From: an uncultured beta proteobacterium
Lineage (GTDB): Bacteria; Pseudomonadota; Gammaproteobacteria; Burkholderiales; Burkholderiaceae
NCBI GenBank assembly: GCA_903930665.1
Contig: CAIYZI010000416.1
Coordinates: 1 to 5,267 of the forward strand
Reading direction: 5' to 3'
Length of the DNA stretch: 5,267 nucleotides
This document shows positions 1 to 5,195 of this stretch, in pieces. The first letter of the stretch is position 1, and every line of letters starts with the position of its first letter. A program made the translations under genes and the position numbers. A model generated the notes under the pieces. That model did no database searches. It had not been told where the DNA came from and worked only from the letters and a program-made list of their open reading frames with translations.

Positions 1-49
1 AGGGCTCTGTTTTTGTGTGTTTTAGGGCCCGGGATGTCAAAATTGTCAT
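1..49. other. Upstream region of the Sel1-like gene, no assignable element
   Basis: This stretch should hold the 5' leader of the Sel1-like gene, but the window edge cuts it off. It contains a GGGCCC palindrome (25-30) and a direct repeat TGTCA (35-39 and 44-48). No Shine-Dalgarno sequence lies 5-12 nt before the ATG at 50. I see no convincing -10 and -35 pair on the plus strand. A different frame is open from base 1 to the TGA at 61-63, so the tail of an upstream gene cannot be excluded, but its 20 residues are not recognisable. Confidence 0.3.
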
Positions 50-1516
50 ATGGCAAGCCGTGAATTCTTAAAAATCCTTCGTTCAGCCCGTTTAGGTGAT
101 GTTTCTGCGCAACAGCAATTGGCATCAGCTTATCTCAACGGTAGCTTTAATACCCCCATACAGCCCGCTAATGCCTTGATTTGGCTAGAAAAATCCTATT
201 TATTCATTACAAATCAGAAGCTTAACGAACATAGCTCAGGTGATACACAAATTTCGCAGATTCAACAGCAAATCTCCGAAGTGCCACTATTTGCAACGTT
301 TAATTCACCAGCATTTACCTTTGGCTGGGAGTCCTTCTGGAGCATTGCCGAAGAAAACGCCTCTCATGTAAGTGCTGCTGCGAAATGGCAACTAGCTGAT
401 CTATTACTAAACCCACTCAAAAAGGAACTTCAGAATCAATTAGAGATCTGGGTCTCTAAAAAAGGATTGGGCACTCTTCCAGAGCACTTAAATGCAACTG
501 ATTTCACATCCCTAAAGAATATTGCAAAAAGATATCTTTCAGAGCTCGTAGAAACTGACAGTGCATTTACTCCTCAAGCAAAAGAACTATTCATCAAGCT
601 TCAACCAAAAAATGAAGCGCTTTCTTCTTTATGGAATGCTTGGATCGCTGATCAAAATGAGGATGCCCTAATTCAAGCAGCAGAATTTGGCCTAACCATT
701 GCAAAACTGACCTTGGGTTTGAAGTTAGCTCAATTTGATGAAGTCTCTCTTGCCATAAGGGAGGGGGCTAAATCCAATGCCTCTCTTAAGAAAGCCGCTC
801 ACTGGTTAGAGTTGGCAGCTAAAGATGGTGACCGCGATGCCTGGTTTGCTTTAGGTGAGATTTATCGTCGCCCCCAGTTCTCTGGATACAACGCTTCAGA
901 AAGCGATCGCTGCTTTGATAGCGCTGCTGATCTGGGTCATGCGCAGGCCCAATTTCGTAAAGGGGCTAATTTATGGCGCAAACGAGAAAAGATTGAAGAA
1001 AAGGTACGAGGCCTACAGGCATCCTATTGGTTATGGCAAGCACACCAACAAGGAGTACCTGAAGCTGAGGAGCTACTTAGCAAGATCTTAGAAAATGTTT
1101 CTGATCCCAAGAAAAATGATTGGTATCAATTAGCGCTATTTGCCGAGAAAGCTTTAAACCACCATGCTGAATATAAGCTTGATCACGAATGGATCTTGAT
1201 GTGTCATCGCCTCATCATTGCCAATCAATTTAATCTTAGTAAGGCAGAACTCCTGCTTTGTGAAGTTGGTCAACTTCAACACGAACATTGCGTTGTGGTG
1301 GATATTCGTTGGGAGTTGCCAAAGATTCTGCCAAGACTCATTCAGATTGACAGCATTCAGCAGCGACGCTTCTTATTGGCAGCAGGTAAAGCTTTTGCTG
1401 GAACAGAATTGGATCAAGAAGGTAACTTACGTCAAAGACGTTATCGCTTTGATCGAGTCACATCCTGGCTAAATTCAACCTTTTCTAAAACTCAACTCGA
1501 AGTTGAGCCGGCTTAA
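50..1516 (+). CDS. Sel1-like repeat (tetratricopeptide-type) protein of unknown function
   Basis: The 488-residue product has short helical repeats of the Sel1-like type. One unit is at about residues 12-50 (A-x3-LA-x2-YLNG, then ANALIWLEKSY). A run at about 205-346 includes KKAAHWLELAAKDGDRDAW and FALGEIYRR (248-273), CFDSAADLGHAQAQF (288-302) and ASYWLWQAHQQG (324-335). Such repeats usually form scaffolds that bind other proteins. No signal peptide or membrane segment is visible, so it is probably cytoplasmic. Residues 55-200 and 379-488 match no family I recognise; the C-terminal part ends in a charged box, LRQRRYRFDR (460-469). The start is the only candidate in frame, because a stop lies at 23-25 and no ATG, GTG or TTG lies between. 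No Shine-Dalgarno sequence precedes it. It is the only plus-strand gene here and overlaps the tatC stop by four bases. The repeat assignment is fairly secure; the cellular role is unknown. Confidence 0.85.
   Translation: MASREFLKILRSARLGDVSAQQQLASAYLNGSFNTPIQPANALIWLEKSYLFITNQKLNEHSSGDTQISQIQQQISEVPLFATFNSPAFTFGWESFWSIAEENASHVSAAAKWQLADLLLNPLKKELQNQLEIWVSKKGLGTLPEHLNATDFTSLKNIAKRYLSELVETDSAFTPQAKELFIKLQPKNEALSSLWNAWIADQNEDALIQAAEFGLTIAKLTLGLKLAQFDEVSLAIREGAKSNASLKKAAHWLELAAKDGDRDAWFALGEIYRRPQFSGYNASESDRCFDSAADLGHAQAQFRKGANLWRKREKIEEKVRGLQASYWLWQAHQQGVPEAEELLSKILENVSDPKKNDWYQLALFAEKALNHHAEYKLDHEWILMCHRLIIANQFNLSKAELLLCEVGQLQHEHCVVVDIRWELPKILPRLIQIDSIQQRRFLLAAGKAFAGTELDQEGNLRQRRYRFDRVTSWLNSTFSKTQLEVEPA
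1487..1509 (-). terminator. Candidate rho-independent terminator of the his-tat gene series
   Basis: Read on the minus strand, a perfect 7-bp stem CTCAACT/AGTTGAG closes on the triloop TCG (1507 to 1491) and is followed at once by TTTT (1490-1487), then AGAAAA. Two G-U pairs (1509-1508 with 1490-1489) could lengthen the stem, at the cost of part of the U tract. The core stem starts five bases after the tatC stop codon. It lies wholly inside the last codons (about 481-486) of the convergent Sel1-like gene. The stem is only moderately GC-rich and the U tract is short, so efficiency may be modest. Confidence 0.55.
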
Positions 1517-2301
1517 TTTCCTGCAGGCTCTTCAGAACTAGCCTCACCCTCATCAGAAGGCTTTGGAACATAAAAGCGTGCTGCTAATAGGCCAATCTCA
1601 TAAAGCAGAGCCATAGGTACTGCTAATAAAAGCTGAGAAAGAACATCGGGCGGCGTAACAATGGCTGACACTACAAACGCGCCCACAATGACATAGGGGC
1701 GAATCTCACGTAACTTTGTCAAAGGCACTATACCCATGCGTACCAGCACCACGACAACTACTGGCACTTCAAAAGTAATACCAAATGCCAAGAAAGTAGT
1801 CATCGCAAAACTTAAGTAGTTATCAATGTCTGTAGACATTTCAGCACCCAATGGGGCGTTATAACTGGCCATAAATTTAAATACTGTGGGAAATACCAAG
1901 AAATAAGCAAAGGCCATGCCCACAATGAACAAGGTATAGCTACTAATCACTAGTGGCAAAATCAATTTACGTTCATGTAGATACAAACCTGGCGCGATAA
2001 AAGCCCAGATCTGATACATGACCACTGGCAATGCAATTAAGAATGCAACAAGCATCGTGACCTTCATGGGGACAAAAAATGATCCCGTAACGTCTGTCAC
2101 AATCATCTTGCCACCTTTTGGCAGCGCTTCCAACAAAGGCTGGGCAAACAGGTGAAAAATATCAGGCGCCCAATACACAAGGCAGACAAACACCACAATA
2201 ATCGCCATTGCGGCTTTAATAATGCGATCGCGCAACTCAAATAAATGAGAAAGGAAAGACTCTTGTAGTCCCGAATCTTCTGTTGAGTTGTCTTGCGTCA
2301 T
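1513..2301 (-). CDS. tatC: Sec-independent (twin-arginine) translocase subunit TatC
   Basis: TatC is the multispanning inner-membrane core of the Tat pathway. With TatB it recognises twin-arginine signal peptides and then recruits TatA to move folded proteins to the periplasm. The 262-residue product has about six membrane helices (roughly 27-44, 78-98, 112-138, 160-188, 203-218, 221-240). Signal-peptide-binding residues are visible in the N-terminal HLFELR motif (E22, R24, equivalent to E. coli E15 and R17) and the first cytoplasmic loop (F101 and E110 in WAFIAPGLYLHE, equivalent to F94 and E103). P55, the buried E178 in FEVP and D219 in TPPDV are also conserved. The acidic tail (about 250-259) is a little longer than in E. 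coli. Its ATG directly abuts the tatB TAA and lacks its own Shine-Dalgarno sequence, suggesting translational coupling. It is the last gene of the minus-strand series. Confidence 0.98.
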   Translation of the reverse strand: MTQDNSTEDSGLQESFLSHLFELRDRIIKAAMAIIVVFVCLVYWAPDIFHLFAQPLLEALPKGGKMIVTDVTGSFFVPMKVTMLVAFLIALPVVMYQIWAFIAPGLYLHERKLILPLVISSYTLFIVGMAFAYFLVFPTVFKFMASYNAPLGAEMSTDIDNYLSFAMTTFLAFGITFEVPVVVVVLVRMGIVPLTKLREIRPYVIVGAFVVSAIVTPPDVLSQLLLAVPMALLYEIGLLAARFYVPKPSDEGEASSEEPAGN

Positions 2302-2784
2302 TTATTTTTGATTGGCACTATGGTGAAAACGCTTCATTCTGGCAGCGCCAGATTGCACGCGAGTACGCATACCGGTTGTACGCTTAAACCAAGTCGGGCG
2401 TGCAGCCCGCTTGACACCCCAACTATTACGACCCTGTCGCAGGCTTTTCCGTAAAATCTCATTTTCATCTAAGGTGGTGGGCCTGGTGAAATTGCTTTCA
2501 AAAATATCAGCCTGATCGCTCAAATGACTGCTTGCCTCTTGGACGGTCGAATGAATCGTATTCTCGACATCTTTAAAGGCAGCGACACTTTCTTCACGCA
2601 GTTTTTTGAACTCTTCAATCTCCATCTGACGATTGACTTCAGACTTGACGTCAGCCATGTAGCGTTGTGCACGTCCAAATAAGTTTCCAGCCATACGCGC
2701 TACTTTTGGAAGACGTTCAGGCCCAACGACCACTAAAGCCACTACAGCGATCAACGCAAGCTTTGAAACTCCAAGATCAATCAT
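2302..2784 (-). CDS. tatB: Sec-independent translocase subunit TatB
   Basis: TatB partners TatC in the signal-peptide receptor of the twin-arginine translocase. The 160-residue product has the family layout: one N-terminal membrane helix (about 4-20), the hinge GPERLP (21-26), an amphipathic helix (about 27-50) and a charged, probably helical region (50-95) with a flexible tail. Position 8 is Lys (MIDLGVSK), whereas the E. coli protein has a functionally important Glu. From memory, Lys is also present in Burkholderia TatB. The C-terminus (112-153) is strongly basic, with SWGVKRAARPTWFKR and RTRVQSGAAR, and also resembles Burkholderia TatB. The gene starts 43 nt after the tatA stop, with no evident Shine-Dalgarno sequence, and its TAA is followed directly by the tatC ATG. 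The GPERLP hinge, the longer amphipathic region and the position between tatA and tatC separate it from a second TatA. Confidence 0.96.
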   Translation of the reverse strand: MIDLGVSKLALIAVVALVVVGPERLPKVARMAGNLFGRAQRYMADVKSEVNRQMEIEEFKKLREESVAAFKDVENTIHSTVQEASSHLSDQADIFESNFTRPTTLDENEILRKSLRQGRNSWGVKRAARPTWFKRTTGMRTRVQSGAARMKRFHHSANQK

Positions 2785-2827
2785 TGAGAAAGCTTAAATG
2801 CAAATATAGAGATAATTTTTTGCTCGA

Positions 2828-3049
2828 TTACTTGCTGACGTCTTTAGCGTGCACATCCACTGTCTTGTCTACAGATGTAGTGCTTTTTGGAATTTGTTCA
2901 GTAGGCTCTTCAGAGGCTTTCATGCCCTCCTTAAATCCTTTAACAGCGCCACCTAAGTCTTGTCCAATATTGCGCAATTTTTTGGTACCAAATACCAACA
3001 TCACGATAACCAACACAATTAACCAATGCCAAATACTGAATGAACCCAT
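2828..3049 (-). CDS. tatA: Sec-independent translocase subunit TatA
   Basis: TatA is the small, abundant subunit that oligomerises at the TatBC receptor to allow passage of folded proteins across the inner membrane. The 73-residue product has a short membrane helix (about 5-20), the invariant Phe-Gly hinge in VFGTKKL (F20, G21), an amphipathic helix (about 22-43, with D31 and lysines K23, K24, K37, K40) and an unstructured polar tail. Position 8 is His, in SIWHW, where E. coli TatA has Gln. The start is well supported: AGGAG lies 8 nt upstream, the best ribosome binding site in the window. The gene begins 17 nt after the HIT gene stop. That spacing favours co-transcription with the upstream genes, while the strong site suits the excess of TatA over TatB and TatC known in E. 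coli. Confidence 0.97.
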   Translation of the reverse strand: MGSFSIWHWLIVLVIVMLVFGTKKLRNIGQDLGGAVKGFKEGMKASEEPTEQIPKSTTSVDKTVDVHAKDVSK

Positions 3050-3057
3050 AATTCAAT

Positions 3058-3062
3058 CTCCT
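3058..3062 (-). promoter_or_regulatory. Strong ribosome binding site of tatA
   Basis: The minus strand reads AGGAG followed by eight bases (ATTGAATT) and the tatA ATG. It lies in the 17-nt gap after the HIT gene stop and fixes the tatA start. No other gene start in the window has a comparable match. Confidence 0.85.
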
Positions 3063-3066
3063 AGGA

Positions 3067-3423
3067 TTATTTTTTCCAAGGGCGTGGACCGCCCATTACA
3101 TGCAAGTGCAGGTGATAAACCTCCTGCCCTCCATCTGCCCCGTTATTCACTACCACCCTAAAACCACCATCTTTTCCAGGACGGCAACCCTGCTCTTTAG
3201 CAAGACGCGGTGCCAATTCCATCATTCTACCTAGCAAGGGAGCATCAATAGCTCCAGCATCCTCCAACATAGCGATATGTTTTTTGGGAACAATCAAAAA
3301 ATGAATCGGTGCAGCAGGATTAATGTCTTTAAAAGCAAAGATTTCTTCATCCTCATAGACCTTTTGAGAAGGAATTAAGCCCTGAGAAATCTTACAAAAA
3401 ATGCAATTGGGATCGTGACTCAT
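3067..3423 (-). CDS. HIT (histidine triad) family nucleotide-binding hydrolase, HinT-like
   Basis: HIT proteins of the HINT branch are cytoplasmic homodimers that hydrolyse purine nucleoside phosphoramidates such as AMP-lysine. The 118-residue product carries the triad H104-L-H106-L-H108-V inside GGQEVYHLHLHVMGG, a signature shared with E. coli HinT. By analogy with human HINT1, H106 should be the nucleophile that forms the nucleotidyl-His intermediate. N93 and N94 in VVNNGADGG precede the triad, as in relatives. The N-terminus has CIFC (C7, C10), and with H49 in VPKKH and one triad histidine this pattern suggests the zinc site found in some HIT proteins but absent from E. coli HinT. The gene lies 70 nt after hisE and 17 nt before tatA. 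Its start has no clear Shine-Dalgarno sequence but follows a purine-rich tract. The physiological substrate is not predictable from the sequence, and I leave the symbol blank because orthology to hinT is likely but not tested. Confidence 0.95.
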   Translation of the reverse strand: MSHDPNCIFCKISQGLIPSQKVYEDEEIFAFKDINPAAPIHFLIVPKKHIAMLEDAGAIDAPLLGRMMELAPRLAKEQGCRPGKDGGFRVVVNNGADGGQEVYHLHLHVMGGPRPWKK

Positions 3424-3424
3424 G

Positions 3425-3452
3425 CTTTTATCTTCGCTTTTTTCTTTTTCTC
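3425..3452 (-). other. Purine-rich leader just before the HIT gene start
   Basis: On the minus strand the bases immediately before the HIT gene ATG are almost entirely purines (GAGAAAAAGAAAAAAGCGAAG, then ATAAAAG). There is no AGGAGG-like core; GAAG about 10 nt from the ATG is the closest match. Unstructured A-rich leaders can help ribosome loading without a Shine-Dalgarno sequence, so this may act as the translation entry site. That role is inferred only from composition and position. Confidence 0.3.
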
Positions 3453-3493
3453 GATAGCTTTATTTGTATTGATGCTCGTATTTACTCTTGTGT

Positions 3494-3889
3494 TTATGCA
3501 TTACCTGCAGCTTTTCTGGTGGCTTTTTCCTCGATACCAGAAGTGCCCAAGCGGTGCTCTAGCTCTCCAATAACATCTTCAGGACGCAAGCCAAACTGCG
3601 ATAAGGCAATTAAACAGTGAAACCATAGATCAGCCATCTCGCCAACTAAGAGTTTTTGTTGATCGGAAGCTAAATTGGCATGACGCGCATCTTTAGCTGC
3701 CATTACCGCTTCTGTAGCCTCTTCACCGATTTTCTTCAATATCCCGTCGTCACCCTTCGAAAAGAGCAAAGCTGTATACGAAGTTTTTGGATCTGCCTGA
3801 CCAGCCTTAAATGCATCGCGGCGTTGGTCAACTACATCTGCCAAATGGGATAGTGCGGAATCTAAATTATTGTTTGCTGAACTAGTCAT
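3494..3889 (-). CDS. hisE: Phosphoribosyl-ATP pyrophosphohydrolase HisE
   Basis: HisE performs the second step of histidine synthesis, splitting N1-(5-phosphoribosyl)-ATP into phosphoribosyl-AMP and pyrophosphate in the cytoplasm. The 131-residue product is an all-helical MazG-like protein. Its metal-binding acidic motifs are visible as KKIGEEATE (E56, E57, E60) and GEMADLWFH (E84, D87), and the DPKTSYTALLF segment (33-43) is typical of the family. It is a stand-alone enzyme rather than part of a HisIE fusion, as is usual in proteobacteria outside the enteric group. The gene starts 46 nt after the hisI stop, and its product acts immediately before HisI in the pathway although the gene comes after it. 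No good Shine-Dalgarno sequence precedes the ATG. All catalytic residues are present. Confidence 0.97.
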   Translation of the reverse strand: MTSSANNNLDSALSHLADVVDQRRDAFKAGQADPKTSYTALLFSKGDDGILKKIGEEATEAVMAAKDARHANLASDQQKLLVGEMADLWFHCLIALSQFGLRPEDVIGELEHRLGTSGIEEKATRKAAGNA

Positions 3890-3902
3890 GAAGCAATTTT
3901 AT

Positions 3903-3916
3903 GTCTTTTTGAAGAC
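3903..3916 (-). other. Small inverted repeat between hisI and hisE
   Basis: A 5-bp perfect stem GTCTT/AAGAC with a four-base loop lies in the 46-nt gap upstream of the hisE start. It is too weak and lacks the U tract needed for a terminator. An 8-bp palindrome ATGATCAT lies beside it at 3919-3926. Either could be chance. Confidence 0.2.
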
Positions 3917-3935
3917 TGATGATCATTGCAGGACT

Positions 3936-4337
3936 CTATTTGCCTAGGTGGGATTCATCAACCCAAGCTGATTGCTCAGAATCCCAGGCCTGGAAAAAAC
4001 AACTGTGCTCTCCTGTATGACAAGCAATACCATCTTTTTGGTCCACTAAAAGCAAGATCGTATCCCCATCGCAATCTAAACGAATTTCTTGAATTTTCTG
4101 AGTATGGCCAGACTCTTCGCCCTTGTGCCAAAGCTTTTGACGGGAGCGTGTCCAATAAACAGCTTCGCCTAAACGCAAAGTTTGCAGCAAGGCATCGCGG
4201 TTCATCCACGCCATCATCAAGATATCCTTACTTCCTGCTTCTTGAGCAATTACGGGAACAAGGCCTTGCTCGTTCCAAGTAACAGCGTCTAACCAAGGTC
4301 CAGCTTGGAGGGATGGGATAGATTTAAATGTACTCAT
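3936..4337 (-). CDS. hisI: Phosphoribosyl-AMP cyclohydrolase HisI
   Basis: HisI performs the third step of histidine synthesis, opening the adenine ring of phosphoribosyl-AMP to give ProFAR. It is a cytoplasmic zinc and magnesium enzyme, normally a homodimer. The 133-residue product shows the complete signature: WHKGEESGH (70-78), DCDGD (88-92) with D88, D90 and D92 as likely Mg ligands, and ACHTGEHSCF (105-114). C89, C106 and C113 match the three zinc-binding cysteines of the family. There is no fused HisE domain; hisE follows as a separate gene. The start lies 80 nt after the hisF stop, an unusually wide gap for this series, and has no clear Shine-Dalgarno sequence. Identification is secure from the motifs and context. 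Confidence 0.98.
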   Translation of the reverse strand: MSTFKSIPSLQAGPWLDAVTWNEQGLVPVIAQEAGSKDILMMAWMNRDALLQTLRLGEAVYWTRSRQKLWHKGEESGHTQKIQEIRLDCDGDTILLLVDQKDGIACHTGEHSCFFQAWDSEQSAWVDESHLGK

Positions 4338-4401
4338 AAGTGAACTTTACAACTAAAGGCCATTCAAGGAATTTTGAGGGCTTACTAAACCAATACCTCA
4401 C

Positions 4402-4421
4402 CTAGTTTTTAAACAAACTAG
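4402..4421 (-). other. Perfect inverted repeat spanning the hisF stop codon
   Basis: CTAGTTT (4402-4408) and AAACTAG (4415-4421) form a perfect 7-bp stem around a six-base loop, and the hisF TAG lies in the stem. On the minus strand it is followed by GTGAGGTATTGG, with no U tract, so it is not a standard intrinsic terminator. It heads the 80-nt hisF-hisI gap and could serve as a transcript-stabilising or processing hairpin, or be chance in AT-rich DNA. Confidence 0.35.
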
Positions 4422-5176
4422 ATGCGAACTGGGATTCCTTGGCTTGCCATATATTCTTTTGCTTGCTGGACGGTGTATTCACCATAGTGAAAGATGCTGG
4501 CCGCTAAAACAGCATCAGCATGGCCCTTGGTAATACCATCCACCAAGTGCTGCAGATTACCCACCCCACCAGATGCAATAACAGGAACGCTTACTGCCTT
4601 ACTTGCGGCAGCAGTCAACTCCAAATCAAAGCCATCTTTGCTGCCATCGCGATTCATACTAGTAAGCAAAATTTCGCCAGCGCCACGTTTTGCTACTTCG
4701 CAGGCCCAAGTAACCACATCCATTCCAGTTGCTGTTCTGCCTCCGTGGGTAAAGACTTCCCAATTACCAGCTTCTGTTTTTTTCGCATCAATAGCCACCA
4801 CAATACATTGTGATCCGTAATAGGCGGCCGCATCGGATACCAAATCTGGATTAGCCACTGCCGATGAGTTCATGCTGACTTTATCAGCCCCCGCATTCAG
4901 AAGGCGCCGAACATCAGCAACTGCACGGACCCCGCCACCAACTGTCAGGGGGATAAATACCTGTGAAGCAACATCTTCAATAATGTGCAAGATCAGGTCT
5001 CGCCCATCGGATGTTGCCGTGATATCTAAAAAGGTGAGTTCATCAGCGCCCTGCAAGTCATAACGACGGGCAATCTCTACAGGATCACCAGCATCGCGCA
5101 AGCCTACAAAATTGACGCCTTTCACCACGCGCCCAGCAGTGACATCAAGACAAGGGATGATGCGTTTAGTTAGCAC
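4418..5176 (-). CDS. hisF: Imidazole glycerol phosphate synthase cyclase subunit HisF
   Basis: HisF pairs with the glutaminase HisH. Ammonia from HisH passes through the HisF barrel and reacts with PRFAR to give imidazole glycerol phosphate and AICAR, linking histidine and purine synthesis. The 252-residue product is a full (beta/alpha)8 barrel. The catalytic aspartates are D11 (PCLDV) and D130 (VAIDAK). Phosphate-binding loops are VGGGVR (79-84) and SGGVG (202-206). The charged gate at the barrel base is intact (R5, E46, K99 and E168, matching R5, E46, K99 and E167 of the Thermotoga enzyme). The start codon is GTG, preceded by a modest AGGT site; the residue after it begins the conserved LTKRIIPCLD, and no upstream in-frame ATG occurs before the hisA stop region. 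It follows hisA by 19 nt. hisH is not visible and presumably lies upstream, beyond the window. Confidence 0.99.
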   Translation of the reverse strand: MLTKRIIPCLDVTAGRVVKGVNFVGLRDAGDPVEIARRYDLQGADELTFLDITATSDGRDLILHIIEDVASQVFIPLTVGGGVRAVADVRRLLNAGADKVSMNSSAVANPDLVSDAAAYYGSQCIVVAIDAKKTEAGNWEVFTHGGRTATGMDVVTWACEVAKRGAGEILLTSMNRDGSKDGFDLELTAAASKAVSVPVIASGGVGNLQHLVDGITKGHADAVLAASIFHYGEYTVQQAKEYMASQGIPVRI

Positions 5177-5182
5177 GTGAAT

Positions 5183-5186
5183 ACCT
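5183..5186 (-). promoter_or_regulatory. Ribosome binding site supporting the GTG start of hisF
   Basis: The minus strand reads CAGGT, then ATTCAC and the GTG. The AGGT core sits six bases from the start codon, inside the 19-nt hisA-hisF gap. It is a partial match but well placed, and it supports GTG as the true start. Confidence 0.5.
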
Positions 5187-5195
5187 GAAATTGCA

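Noticed and set aside
34..40. A perfect TTGACA on the minus strand (35-40) that could be the -35 box of a divergent promoter
   Set aside because: No TATAAT-like sequence lies 16-18 nt downstream on that strand; the bases there are CA repeats. A single hexamer match is not enough.
855..1091. A second open frame inside the Sel1-like gene on the same strand
   Set aside because: It is out of frame with clear Sel1-like repeats and has no family resemblance.
1519..1567. Possible terminator for the Sel1-like gene inside the tatC end (CCTGCAGG palindrome, and AGCCT paired with AGGCT before TTT)
   Set aside because: The first has no U tract, and the second has only a 5-bp stem with a 13-base loop and three T.
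903..2231. Two copies of the palindrome GCGATCGC (903-910 and 2224-2231), like the cyanobacterial HIP1 repeat
   Set aside because: Both lie in coding sequence, only two copies occur, and every gene here points to a betaproteobacterium. Chance is the simplest explanation.
2667..3161. A 164-codon plus-strand open frame antisense to tatB, tatA and the HIT gene
   Set aside because: It overlaps three well-supported minus-strand genes, spans their intergenic gaps and resembles no known protein. It is best explained as a shadow frame.
3424..3493. A small gene or riboswitch in the 70-nt hisE-HIT gap
   Set aside because: The minus strand has no start codon with an open frame and no strong stem, so it is too short and unstructured for either.
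3926..4282. A 118-codon plus-strand open frame antisense to hisI
   Set aside because: It lies almost entirely within a gene with complete HisI motifs, and its translation has no recognisable domain.
4494..5063. Several plus-strand open frames antisense to hisF
   Set aside because: The opposite strand encodes a full HisF with all catalytic residues. These frames are low-complexity Ser/Thr/Pro/Ala-rich shadows.
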